Shown in pieces: positions 53,611 through 64,000 of a stretch of DNA of 64,000 nucleotides. The notes beneath the pieces are model-generated. The model was not told where the DNA came from. It was given only the letters and a program-made list of their open reading frames with translations, and did not search any database. The DNA is taken from NCBI GenBank assembly GCA_030674185.1, contig CM060312.1:76581354-76645353 (forward strand). Direction: 5' to 3'. Each line of letters opens with the position of its first letter. Positions within the stretch are counted from its first letter, which is position 1. Source of the stretch: Monoplex corrugatus. Lineage: Eukaryota; Mollusca; Gastropoda; Littorinimorpha; Ranellidae. Made by a program: the position numbers and the translations under genes.

Positions 53611-56514
53611 CAGCATTTGTCTCACAATAGAAGGCGAAGTTGTCAGACACAAAAGTGACTCGCACAACAACCATCTTTACCTCGCCAGCAAGATCCTCTC
53701 AGTTCTACCTAACTGTATCCAGCAAAATACTCAGCCATGCTTGCTGCTATGTGAAACAAAGAAACATTCCTGTCTAGCATACTTCATGAAAACCTTGCCT
53801 ACGTAGTGTGTAAGAAAAGGGTCTCTGCTGACACGAAACAGTAAAAGGAGAGCTCGAGGTTCTGAAACACAACTGGGGTGTACCATATGTAGGCTGGCCC
53901 AGACAAACCTACAGGATCTTATTTGCTTGCCTACAGTACATGCCAGTGACATAGTGGGCACTGAATCGGCTGTTTCTGTCTTGTTTTCGAATAGAAAGCT
54001 GTGTATTGCAACAGACATGCCTGTCTAGAAATACTTTTAAAAAACAGTTCAGCATACTTTGTGCATGTGCACATTTTTCTTCTGTTTGAAGATGAGATGT
54101 TTTGTTTGCTAGATTTCACTGAACGTTTCTTAGCAAGCACTGTTGAATTGTAAAAGTTGCTGAAGTTGCTGCCTTTGCAAGTGTTTCGCCATATGTTCTG
54201 ATAAAGTCCTATTGTTTGTCACCAAGTGATGTTACTAATGATATACCACCTTACCTGTGGTGTTAAGCTAAGAGACAGGTACACTTGTACTCATGATTAC
54301 TCATATTCCTTTTGGTTTTATATAATTTGCAGTTAAATTGCTCTTCTTTCAGTATGTTTTTCTTTCGGCAAACATCTGTGACAAATACAAGCTGTCAGTG
54401 AAGATGGGCATGTCTGTCCCGGGCATTTTATCAACATTTTGAAGAGGCATTGTTTTGAACAAAGAAAAAATGATGAGAACCAAGATAGGTGATTTGTTTT
54501 ATGCAAAAGAGAATTTGCAATGTTTTAGTAAAGAGAAAAAGAGGGAGACTGTCGTATAGATTTGAGTGAGACTTCTGTACTAATTGAAAGGGAGGATAAA
54601 TTTCAGCTACTCTTGATGTCACCTTGTTCTTTAGGTTAGTTTTTGTCAAATGTAACTTGCCATTCCTTATGAATACTGGTTTGGTTTTGTTTCGTTGTTG
54701 TTTTTTGTTTGTTTGTTGGGGGTTTTTTTTAGAGTTAATTGTATGGGCTTTATTAGATATGTTTTAACACCAGAGTTTTAAAAATCAGTGCTTTTTGGTG
54801 AATGCCTTTATGGTGAACTTTGTGTACAGTTGGTTTGCTGTAATGAATGCTTGTCAGCTTGGAAATTGTGTTACAAAAAGAGATATCTTGTATGATGTGC
54901 AGTGTTCAAGTATTGCTTTCGAGTCTGATGTGATTAAAACAGAATTTTGGTCCAAACCATACAGTTGAGACAGAGAGGAAAAAGACTGCTCCTCGTTGTC
55001 AGTTTTTGCAGACATATTAAGTAATGGCATTATGAAATAGAATTTTTAAAAAGCAAACAAAGGACACTGGCAGTGTTTGCTTTCAGTTGCCTATGTCAGT
55101 GTTCTGCATATGACATCATTTCAAGAGTTGACAGAAGTATCAAGTCCAAGAATCAGTCATCATGTCAAGCAGGCAGTTAGTCTGTGGCTTTTACAGAGTA
55201 ACTCAGTCATGTTAATTTTGTTGCTGTATGCAGAGAAATTGTTGGGAAAACAGTGTATTTGACAATGTACTGTTAGCAGAAATTCAAAACTGAGCACTTG
55301 CGTTTTTCAAAGTTAGTTTTATAATTGATGAACTTTGTTTACTTAAGGTAGTTGAAATACTAATCTGTTGGGTATCTAAACACATTACGTCGTTGTCGTA
55401 GCATCTTTTGACATCTTACACGTTAGTTAGGTTACAGACAGCAAACACCTTGTACTGTAGTTTTGTGTCAGTTTCCCTCCTGATAATACCAGCGCAAGGC
55501 GTGGCTGGCTGTGGACAGGATTGTCAGAAATGATTCTTAGCTGAAGGTGGCTGTGGAACTAAATTAGGGTGTATTTCAGTCACAATATGACTAAATTTAA
55601 CTGAACAAGAACGTTCTCCCCACCACCATCCCCTCCCGTTTATTTAGTAGTAGTATTTTTGGATTTTTTAAATGTAATTGTTGACTATTAGCATATTTAT
55701 TTTGGAGTTGGATATCTGAGTCTTCAGAAAAAAAAACAAAATTTGATGGAAAATGATTCTTCATCCTTTGTGTCAATGGTTTTGTTTTGGTCGATGACAT
55801 GACTTTTTCGCCCCAAGTTCTGACATTTTTGTAAAGGGTGATTGTTAGCATGGCTTGATCTCCTTTCTTTGTTAAGTTTGCATTTGTTGTTTTATGAAGA
55901 GGGTGGAAGACAAAGAGGATGCGTACCGTGCATCTCAACATTACGGAATAATGGAGAAGCCTCGGGCATCATTGACTGGAGGAGCAGAGTGTGCAGGTCC
56001 CAGAAGCATGCTGTTGAGATACGCTACAATGTCTGGCCTTCCACACACAAAAAAACGTTCACGGTGATTTGTGAAAACTCGTCGACATGTCATGTTTTAA
56101 CAAATGAAAACAAAAGCAAATAAAGAATTTTCATAATGAAATGAGAATATTCTTTGGGCGCTTGAGTTTAGTTCTGATAAGACAAAACAACTAAAACCTG
56201 CTCTCTCTCTCTCTCTCTCCCCTCTCCCTCCTCCCTCTCGCTCTCTGTGCCACCCTGTATTGAAGTTAGAACAAACATATTCATTTTAATTTATAGAAGT
56301 TTTTTTGTTGTTGGTTTGGTTTGGTTTTGTTAGAGATCCTGGGCTGTGTGATTTTCGGATGTGGAATATGTTTTGATCGGGTAACGCATTAAAAATGTTC
56401 AGCTGGCCGGTCCTATTAGAAAAAACATTTTAATGCCATCTATAAACATATTGTTACTGCCTGGTCATCACACAAATGTGTGACCGAATCGTGTTTTCTA
56501 TGAACTGGCTGCCG
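53611..56514. other. Non-coding, nothing recognised
   Basis: T-rich sequence. AATAAA occurs at 56119-56124. There is a hairpin at 56386-56436 (GCATTAAAAATGTT with AACATTTTAATGC) just before the Penelope-like element. Confidence 0.5.
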
Positions 56515-57700
56515 TGATGAAAAGATTTGCTTGCCAGATTGGTTACATCAACAAGATTTCAACAAGCAGTTGAAATGACTAGATTTTTCCTGCGCAGACA
56601 TTACCCACCCGAGGTCATCAGTGAAGCCCGGAAAAAAGTCAGCTCTGTCTCTCAGCCAAATGCCCTCCATTCAAAGCCCAAAGCTGTCACAGAGGATCGG
56701 CCAGTCCTCAGTCTAGTTTACCACCCGTCCGTGCACCTCATAAAAGGGATCATCTTGTCTAACTGGAACATTTTGCGATCCAGTCCCACTACAGGTGAAA
56801 CCTTTGACAAGCGCCCTTTGATCGTCTACAAGAGAGACACCAATCTCCGCGACTTGCTGGTGCATTCGAATCTCAGCAAACCAGTCAGCCAACCTCCAGG
56901 AACCTCTCCATGCAACAAACCTAAATGCAAGACTTGTCCTTTCTTGTGCTCAGCCACCACAGTCAAAGGCCCCAAATCTCATATGAGAATTACAAAACAT
57001 TTCAACTGTCAAACTTATAACATTGTCTACTTGATCAGCTGCTCTAAATGTTCCCAATTGTATATTGTGAAACTGGACGCACCCTTGACACACGTTTCAA
57101 AGAACACTTGGCTGATATCCGCCACCAAAGGGATAAAACTATCCCCAATCACTTCAACCAATCAGACCACTCAATCAATGACATCCGAGTGAAAGGTCTG
57201 TGGCTTCTACACAATAACAGCACCATAGACAGGAAAGACAGAGAATCCCACCTCATAAATAAACTTGGAACACGCAAACCACATGGTCTTAACGACAAAC
57301 CATGAGTAACAAAATTCAGACATGCCGTTTCATGTCTCTTCCTGTTCCCACGCCTACCAGATTCTTGGCACCGGGCACAATCTACTCCCTTATCTCTTGG
57401 CTCTTGCCCTGTGCCTTCTTCAGAACAGGGCTATACCGATATAGCATGGCCACTTCTCAAAATTGCAGAACTCATCTCACTTCCCTTTTGACATCACAGT
57501 TGCCTCCCCTCTCCCCTTTTCTTACTACTGCTCATGATGACATGGGCATTCCATCTCTTACCCACTGGACGAGGCGGCAGGGAAGTTTTTAGTCCGTTTT
57601 TATTATCCATTGTTTGGTGTCTGTGATTTGTCTGTGACCGTGCGTTCGCGCTTGACAAAGGCTAGTTGGCCGAAAATTTGCGCTTGTTTTGTTTTGTCTT
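56515..57700 (+). mobile_element. Penelope-like element, 5'-truncated 3' part
   Basis: Coding sequence from about 56527 matches the RT-to-endonuclease linker and GIY-YIG endonuclease of Penelope-like retroelements. It is followed by a non-coding 3' region with a hairpin-rich motif at 57641-57685. No RT core is present upstream, so the copy is 5'-truncated, which is usual for these elements. Confidence 0.82.
56527..57305 (+). pseudogene. Penelope-like linker and GIY-YIG endonuclease, frameshifted
   Basis: The first frame gives FLRRHYPPEVISEARKKV, LSLVYHPSVHLIKGIILSN, RPLIVYKRDTNLRDLLVHS, the Cys cluster SPCNKPKCKTCPF, then YNIVYLISCSKCSQLYI. The rest of the domain (ETGRTLDTRFKEHLADIRHQ, SDHSINDIRVKGLW, KLGTRKPHGLN) is in another frame ending at TGA 57303-57305. 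A single missing G at about 57066 in the YIG codons explains the shift. Confidence 0.85.
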
Positions 57701-58511
57701 GTTGGAGACGCGCTTACATTGGTTTTCTTGTTCTTCTGGTTTAAGATTGTTTTGTTTTCTCCTCAAAGTTAAAATGACATGGTGAAAGATTTAGACCATC
57801 TCACATACATGCACATGTCATATATGTGATACAGCATAACAAACTCAATCACACATTGCATCTTGAACAAATTTAAAGAGAGCACATTTCTATTCAACTA
57901 ATTACAGGTGGCATACTTTTACGTACATAGTTAAGACAACCTGTTCATGAACAAATACAAAAGAAGCAAAGAAAAGTCTACAGTATGTATGCGCACGCAC
58001 ACACACACACACATACGTACACACACACACACACGTGTGTCATTACTAGGCATCCAACATCAAGAAAGCCTAGGTCAACCTATTTGATTGTCCCTAAATA
58101 GAGGTGTATAAAACTACCAAGATCAGTTGGTCATTCTCGAAGAATTTTAAAAAACTTTGAAAACGGGGCCCACAAATGGGGGATGTAATTCAATGCCAAA
58201 AATGCTACATCCTCAGTACAAATGACAAATTGTCCCACTGTTATGTGCTAAACAATGATATTCAAGTCGCCACCTACACATGGCATACAAATTTCAAAAC
58301 TCCCTGAAGTGGAACTTAAAGAAAAACCATTCATCTATATCTTGGCATTCAATTTTCAAGCTCTTTCAAGGGGAACTTCCAAATAGCACACATTTGCAAA
58401 AGGGCTGACTAGGTTTTTACACCTATATGATGTTCAGATGAACCCTGAAGAACATACTCAGCACTCGTTAGATCAGCCCTTGACTATGGAGTGACAGTAT
58501 GGGAGCCCTAT

Positions 58512-59812
58512 TATAATAATAATTACAATATTTATATAGCGCAAAATCTTGATAGAAATCAAATCTAAGCGCTGAACATACACATACGCACGCGCACACA
58601 CACACACACACATGGCTATAAATAGGGAAAAAGAATAAAAGCAATGGAAAATTATAGAGAACATATTATATACAAATATATATTACAATGTGATTCCCCT
58701 CCGAGCGGAGACAGGCTACAGAGGGGGATGAGTGAGGTCAGGATTTCATGCAGAGGAGAAAAGGTGAGTTTTGAGAGCGGACTTGAAGGAGACAAAAGTA
58801 GGTTGCTGACGGACTGAGAGAGGAAGTTTGTTCCAGGAGAGTGGACCAGAAACAGAGAAGGCTCATGGACCGTAGGTATTGAGCTTAGTGCGTGGAAAGC
58901 GAAAAATCAGAGGATCGGAGGCAGAGTGGAGGGTACGTGAGGGAAGGTAGATCTCAAGCAGGCTTGACAGGTAATCGGGGGCTGCGTTATTGAGGCTTTT
59001 GTAGCACATGGTGTCTAGTTTGTACTGTATGCGCTTTGATACAGGGAGCCAGTGAAGTTGTGCCAGGAGAGGAGAAATGTGGTCAACTTTTTTCTTTTTG
59101 AGTACAAGGCGTGCAGCATTGTTTTGAATGCGCTGTAGGATGTGGATGGTGGAGGCAGGAAGACCGGACAGGAGTGAATTGCAATAGTCAATGCGAGACA
59201 TTATGAAGGAGAGAACGAGTTTTGCAGTTGTTTCAACAGAGAGATACTTCCTGATCAGGCTTATACTATGGAGGTGGTCGTAGCAAGATCTGGCAGTTTG
59301 AGAAACAAAGTTGTTCATGGAGAGGGTAGAGTCAATGCAGACACCAAGGTTTTTAGCTGAGTCAGAAATTGGGACTGATGTGTTACATAATGAGAGAGAA
59401 AGAAGGGGCAGCTGAGAAAGTTTCTGACGGTTGCCAATGAGGATAGCTTCTGTCTTGTCGTCATTAAGCTGGAGTTTATTGTAAGTCATCCAGTTCTTAA
59501 TGTCTGAGTAGCACTCAGTGGTGCAAGTCAAGAGGCGCTGTACATTGTCAGGTGAGTCACTGTCTTGAAGTTGGGTGTCATCAGCATAGAGGTGGTGTTT
59601 TATAGAGTGGGAGTTGATGATAGTGGACAGGGGGGAGGTGTAAAGAGTGAAAAGAACAGGGCCAAGGACAGATCCTTGTGGAACGCCACAGGTCAGGTAT
59701 GCAGGTTGAGAGTAAGTGCCATTGATGAGAACAGTTTGTTTTCTGTTTGACAGATATGAAGTGAACCAGGAGAGAGCAGTGTCAGAGATGCCAAAAGTAT
59801 GATGGAGTCAAG
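58512..59812 (-). mobile_element. L2/CR1-like LINE copy 1, 5'-truncated
   Basis: RT sequence on the - strand is intact from about 59760 (GVPQGSVLGP box, YADDTQLQDSD catalytic box) down to a stop at 58863-58865. That stop is TGA where copy 2 at 62092-63690 has CGA. The 3' region contains a CA microsatellite and ends with the motif TATATAGCGCAAAATCTTG in + orientation, next to ATT/TAA repeats. Similarity to copy 2 ends near 59812. Confidence 0.88.
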
Positions 59813-59976
59813 AAAGACAAGACATTGACTGCCATGAAAGACTAAAAGCATGGCAACCTGATTTATGACTGTCAATTACACCTCCAGAGACAGCGACTGC
59901 ATAATCAAAATGCTCCAGTCTTATCTGCCTGAACGGAAGATCAGAGACTCCAACTACATTTGATTTTTATGTAGCA

Positions 59977-60560
59977 GGGCTCCCAATTTTCCGATTTTTT
60001 TCGGAATCTACTGGTGCTTCCGACAAAAAAAAATGTGCTTTCCGAGAAAAAAAAAATTCGACATAATTTTTATATCTTCTGCGAAACATTCGGCTTTACA
60101 TCAGTCTGCCGATCTCTCATAGCAGGTGACGAAACTTCGGGAAGGGGGATAAATCCAGTGTCATTTTTCCGCTTAAGTCACTTCCGGTGGTTTTTTTTGT
60201 TTGCCAGGCGCGGCTTGTCTTCAGAACCGATTGTATAACTTTTTGAGGAGTATGACTGTGTGACGTATGTCTCGGCTCAATATTCTAGTGAGAGGGTCTG
60301 CGGCAGCAAAAACGTTTGACAAAGACTGCAAAAATGAGTGGTTTTGGAAGTGTATTTCACGAAAAATTGATGTCATGGATTGATGGAAATGAGCACATGG
60401 CTTTCAAAAATAGCAGAGGCCGGCATAGCCTACTATGTCTTGTGCCGCAGTGAAGTCTATTAAAATAACTATAGTTGAGAAGGCATCCACAAACTTTCAG
60501 ACCATTTCAAGCCAAAGAAGCACCAGATGAGGCAGAAAAACTGTAAAGAACCTTGAAGCT
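59977..60560 (+). pseudogene. Possible second hAT-like element, 5' remnant
   Basis: Starts with CAGGGCTCCCAA, a CAG-type transposon end, followed by TTCCGA-rich subterminal DNA. Around 60420-60530 one frame reads IAYYVLCRSEVY then, across stops, EGIHKLSDHFKPKKHQ, resembling a BED-like zinc finger found at hAT transposase N-termini. No matching right end was seen downstream. Confidence 0.35.
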
Positions 60561-61480
60561 GTTGTTTAATGTTTGTTGAAGCATACATTAGAAAAATACC
60601 AAATCATTTTTCTTGAAGTCTGACACCAGTGTTTTCTGTATAAATTACTTGCTTCAGTACAAAGGATCATAAACAAGCCTAACGTTGTGCCAGGTAGCGT
60701 CAGATTACACTATTTTGCATCTGTATTCAAAAAAATTCTTCTGGTGGAGCAGACCACCAAGATTTTCAGAGATTTTTTTCATTTGGTATTGGGTCCTGTA
60801 GATAGTTGCAGGGCTGGTGCCCACTATTCCAGCCCATGCATTCTTCATATTAGCAAATGGAACACAAAAGCGGAATACAAAGATTTGCCTGAAGTATGAA
60901 AGAAAAGTTTATGGTGATGAACGATACGAAGACAAGTTTTATCAGGCAGTGCCCATCTTTCACTATCATTGCATCAACCATTTTAAGTACCGGTATATCA
61001 TGAGTTACACAAATGAAATACGCCTGTGCAATGGACTGAATAATCATAAGAAGCATTTGTCATTATATCAACCCTTTGGAAAAGACATAAATGACCACAA
61101 ACAGTTGACAAGCTTCTTTCATTACATGTATAATACACTACAGTATCAATCTTTTAGAGGGACGGAATGATCATAAAAAGCGTATCTTATTCTGTTGAAA
61201 AGAAGAGGATTACATCTATTAAACCTATGATCCCACATTCAGATCAAGCCTTTGTCGAATGCATAACTGCGTGTTGTCCAGGTGTACCCTGAATCCTTGG
61301 TGTTGTCAGGGGCTTAGAAGAACCATGTGAATTTGTTCCGCACGCCATTGCTTTGGGGGTCTGCTGAGATCCAGGCTTACCTTGACTTCTTGGAGTTGCT
61401 AAAGGTTTGGAAGAAGTGTGCGACTTTGGTGTTGCTTCAGTCCGGGGGGTCTCGGGTGGAGGTTGAGGGGTGTCATGGGT

Positions 61481-61719
61481 CTAGCGGGTGTTTTCGGCGG
61501 TATCTCGTTCTGTCAGGTAGGTTCTAATGTGTGGCACATTACTGACAGTGTCAATGACAGCCTTGAGGCGAGGGAAGCGTACCCAGTCCTACCTGGATGA
61601 AGTACTGTGACAGGTCTGCCACATACAGCACGGCTAGGTCCCCTGCAGTCATCTGCCCACACAGACACCCATCATTCGTTACAGCATATCGTATGAAGTA
61701 TTTTTTTACTTTTAAAAAC
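61481..61719 (-). pseudogene. Sigma-type glutathione S-transferase C-terminal exon, frame-broken
   Basis: GSTs conjugate glutathione to electrophiles. On the - strand, after a TCTGTTACAG acceptor, one frame reads KYFIRYAVTNDGCLCGQMTA then GDLAVLYVADLSQYFIQ, like the GST C-domain with its conserved D in T-A-x-D-L-A-V. One base later another frame reads DWVRFPRLKAVIDTVSNVPH then IRTYLTERD and a stop at 61481-61483, matching a GST C-terminus. The one-base offset lies near 61590. It could be a pseudogene or a sequence error. Confidence 0.55.
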
Positions 61720-61828
61720 CTGTAACAGACACAATTTAAAAAACTGTAACAGACACAGGCATGCCAGAGCAAGTGCATTCACATGTGTGCACACAGATTA
61801 CATAATGATTTTTAAGTAATTTACATAC

Positions 61829-61943
61829 ATTGGTCATTGAACTGACAATCATAATACCGTAACAGATTTGATGCAGCACAGTTTCCAATTCAATCTGCTC
61901 CAAACAGCATCGGAGGCACCGGATGATTCCATTAGCACCAACA
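61829..61943 (-). pseudogene. Possible GST exon upstream of the C-terminal exon
   Basis: Bounded on the - strand by ATTTGTAG and GTATGT. Encodes GANGIIRCLRCCLEQIELET then VLHQICYGIMI, which fits the GST linker and alpha-4 region (L-E-x-x-x-V-D). It ends in phase 0, while the next exon needs two carried bases, so the two do not join cleanly. N-terminal exons would lie beyond the LINE copy or outside the window. Confidence 0.35.
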
Positions 61944-62091
61944 CTACAAATATCAGTTGATAGAAGACCCAAAATATAGAAATTGCTATAAATGAACCTG
62001 TGCATAAACTGACCTTAACAGGTTGTATGGCCTTTACATTCTACCAAACTATTTTAACTGTGCTTTTACCCTTACATCTATCTGTGGTTGA

Positions 62092-63690
62092 AATAATAAT
62101 AATTACAATATTTATATAGCGCAAAATCTTGATAAAACCAAATCTAAGCGCTGAAACAGACACGCACGCACGCACGCACACACACGTACGCGTGCACACA
62201 CACACACACACACGCACACGGCTGTAAATGGGGAGAAAGAATAAAAGCAATGGAAAATTATAGAGAGCATATTATATACAATTATATATTACAATGTGAT
62301 TCCCCTCCGAGCGGAGACAGGCTGCAGAGGGGATTGAGTGAGGTCAGGATTTTATGCAGAGGAGAAAAGGTGAGTTTTGAGAGCGGACTTGAAGGAGACA
62401 AAAGTAGGTTGCTGACGGACTGAGAGAGGAAGTTTGTTCCAGGAGAGCAGACCAGAAACAGAGAAGGCTCGTGGACCATAGGTATTGAGCTTAGTGCGTG
62501 GAAAGCGAAAAGTCAGAGGATCGGAGGCAGGGCAGAGGGTACGTGAGGGAACATAGATCTCAAGCAGGCTTGTCAGGTAATCGGGGGCTGCGTTATTGAG
62601 GCTTTTGTAGCACATGGTGTCTAGTTTGTACTGTATGCGCTTTGATACAGGGAGCCAGTGAAGTTGTGCCAGGAGAGGAGATATGTGGTCAGCTTTTTTC
62701 TTTTTGAGTACAAGGCGTGCAGCATTGTTTTGAATGTGCTGTAGGATGTGAATGGTGGAGGCAGGAAGACCGGACAGGAGTGAATTGCAATAGTCAATGC
62801 GAGACATTATGAAGGAGAGAACAAGTTTTGCAGTTGTTTCCACAGAGAGATACTTCCTGATCAGGCTTATAGGATGGAGGTGATAGTAGCAAGATCTGGC
62901 AGTTTGAGAAACAAAGTTGTTCATGGAGAGGGTAGAGTCAATGCAGACACCAAGGTTTTTAGCTGAATCAGAAATTGGGACTGATGTGTTACATAATGGG
63001 AGAGAAAGAGGAGGCAGCTGAGAAAGTTTCTGATGGGTGCCAATGAGGATAACTTCTGTCTTGTCATCATTTAGCTGAAGTTTGTTGTATGTCATCCAAT
63101 TTTTAATGTCCGAGTAACACTCAGTGGTGCGAGTCAGGAGGCGCTGTATATTGTCAGGTGAGTCACTGTCTTGAAGTTGGGTGTCATCAGCATAGAAGTG
63201 GTGTTTTATAGAGTGGGAGTTGATGATAGTGGACAAGGGGGAGGTGTAAAGAGTGAAAAGAACAGGGCCAAAGACAGATACTTGTGGAACACCACAATTC
63301 AGGTATGCAGGTTGAGAGTAAGTGCCATTGATGAGAACAGTTTGTTTTCTGTTTGATAGATATGAAGTGAACCAGGAGAGAGCAATGTCAGAGATGCCAA
63401 AAGTATGATGAAGTCTAGAAAGGAGAATACCATGATGAATGGTATCAAAGGCTGCAGACAGATCAAGGAGTGTGAGGAGAGAGACTTTGCCAGTATCAGT
63501 TGCAAGGAGGAGATTGTTGAGAATGTGTAGCAAGGCAGTTTCAGTGCTATGGCACTGGTGGTAGGCTGACTGGAAAGGATTGAGCAGATTGTTGGCAGAC
63601 AGGTGAGAGTTCAGTTGGTTGAGGACAACTTTTTCAAGCAGTTTTGACAAGAAAGAGAGATTAGAGATAGGCCGGTAATTTTTTTTTAAT
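62092..63690 (-). mobile_element. L2/CR1-like LINE copy 2 with 432-codon open RT frame
   Basis: The - strand frame 63650-62352 reads MSKLLEKVVLNQLNSHLS, DLSAAFDTIHHGIL, GVPQVSVFGP, FYADDTQLQ and a C-terminus ending KTHLFSSA. It covers most of the RT palm and thumb of an L2/CR1/Rex-type LINE. The box GVPQGSVLGP has G to V and L to F changes, suggesting inactivity. The 5' endonuclease part is missing, and the copy ends near a T-run at about 63680. The 3' tail matches copy 1. Confidence 0.88.
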
Positions 63691-64000
63691 AACCATACTT
63701 AGTAGGCCTATATATATATATCTTTGCTTCAGCCCAATCCACAAGCGACCATTCAAAAATAAAACTGATAATGGATGATGTCAGTATGAATAACCAGCTA
63801 AACAAGGAGTAAAATCTAACAGGCAAACACATGCAGATTTCAATAAGCAAAATAGATAAAATATGATCATTGACATGTAAATGCTTATAATATACATCCT
63901 GCCCCCTTCCAGCAATCTTTTCTTGCATGCGTGTATGCACATTGTTTGGTCCAAACTGTGTGTGCTTTATGTGCTGCAGATTCCATCTTCAGTCAGTGTG

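Noticed and set aside
60687..61170. Frames of 70 and 117 codons as genes
   Set aside because: No recognisable similarity, AT-rich codon use and no splice context.

Overview
This is an animal (eukaryotic) genomic window. The genes are split by long introns, the non-coding DNA is about 40% GC and T-rich on the + strand, and long CT/CA microsatellites and transposon debris are frequent. A tRNA-derived SINE of a type common in gastropods, RTE-like and L2/CR1-like LINEs, a Penelope-like element and TTAA-flanked MITE-like elements suggest a mollusc, probably a gastropod. That placement is inference.

One host gene dominates: an SR-protein kinase (SRPK) on the + strand. Fourteen coding exons can be placed between 19101 and 45940, ending in a stop codon. 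The kinase domain is split by a long spacer, as in all SRPKs. The glycine loop, VALK lysine, alpha-C glutamate, HTD catalytic loop and DLG motif are all present. The start codon was not found. A TATA-like, CpG-rich block (1740-2400) and a phase-compatible ORF (6818-7053) are weak 5' candidates. One intron needs a GC donor, and spacer exon 37909-38462 is one base out of frame. Downstream, 45941-56130 has no gene and may include a long 3' UTR with several AATAAA signals.

The introns hold mobile DNA. Intron 24626-30895 carries a nearly complete hAT transposon (26938-29712) with 14-bp perfect terminal inverted repeats, a 6-bp flanking repeat and a transposase broken by a single TAG. The same intron holds a palindromic element at 24731-24919. 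Intron 31906-33846 holds an antisense mariner relic. Intron 40861-43447 holds a LINE 3' end. Intron 43611-45749 holds three consecutive inverted-repeat elements.

The right end (56.5-64 kb) contains a 5'-truncated Penelope-like element with a GIY-YIG domain frameshifted in its motif, two copies of one L2/CR1-like LINE, a possible second hAT remnant, and two exon-like pieces of a sigma-type glutathione S-transferase on the - strand. The left end (1-19 kb) is mainly intergenic or 5' intron, with LINE relics, microsatellites and three copies of an unnamed dispersed repeat. I did not find a wholly new biological system. The best leads are the hAT copy, the inverted-repeat cluster and the SRPK splicing oddities.
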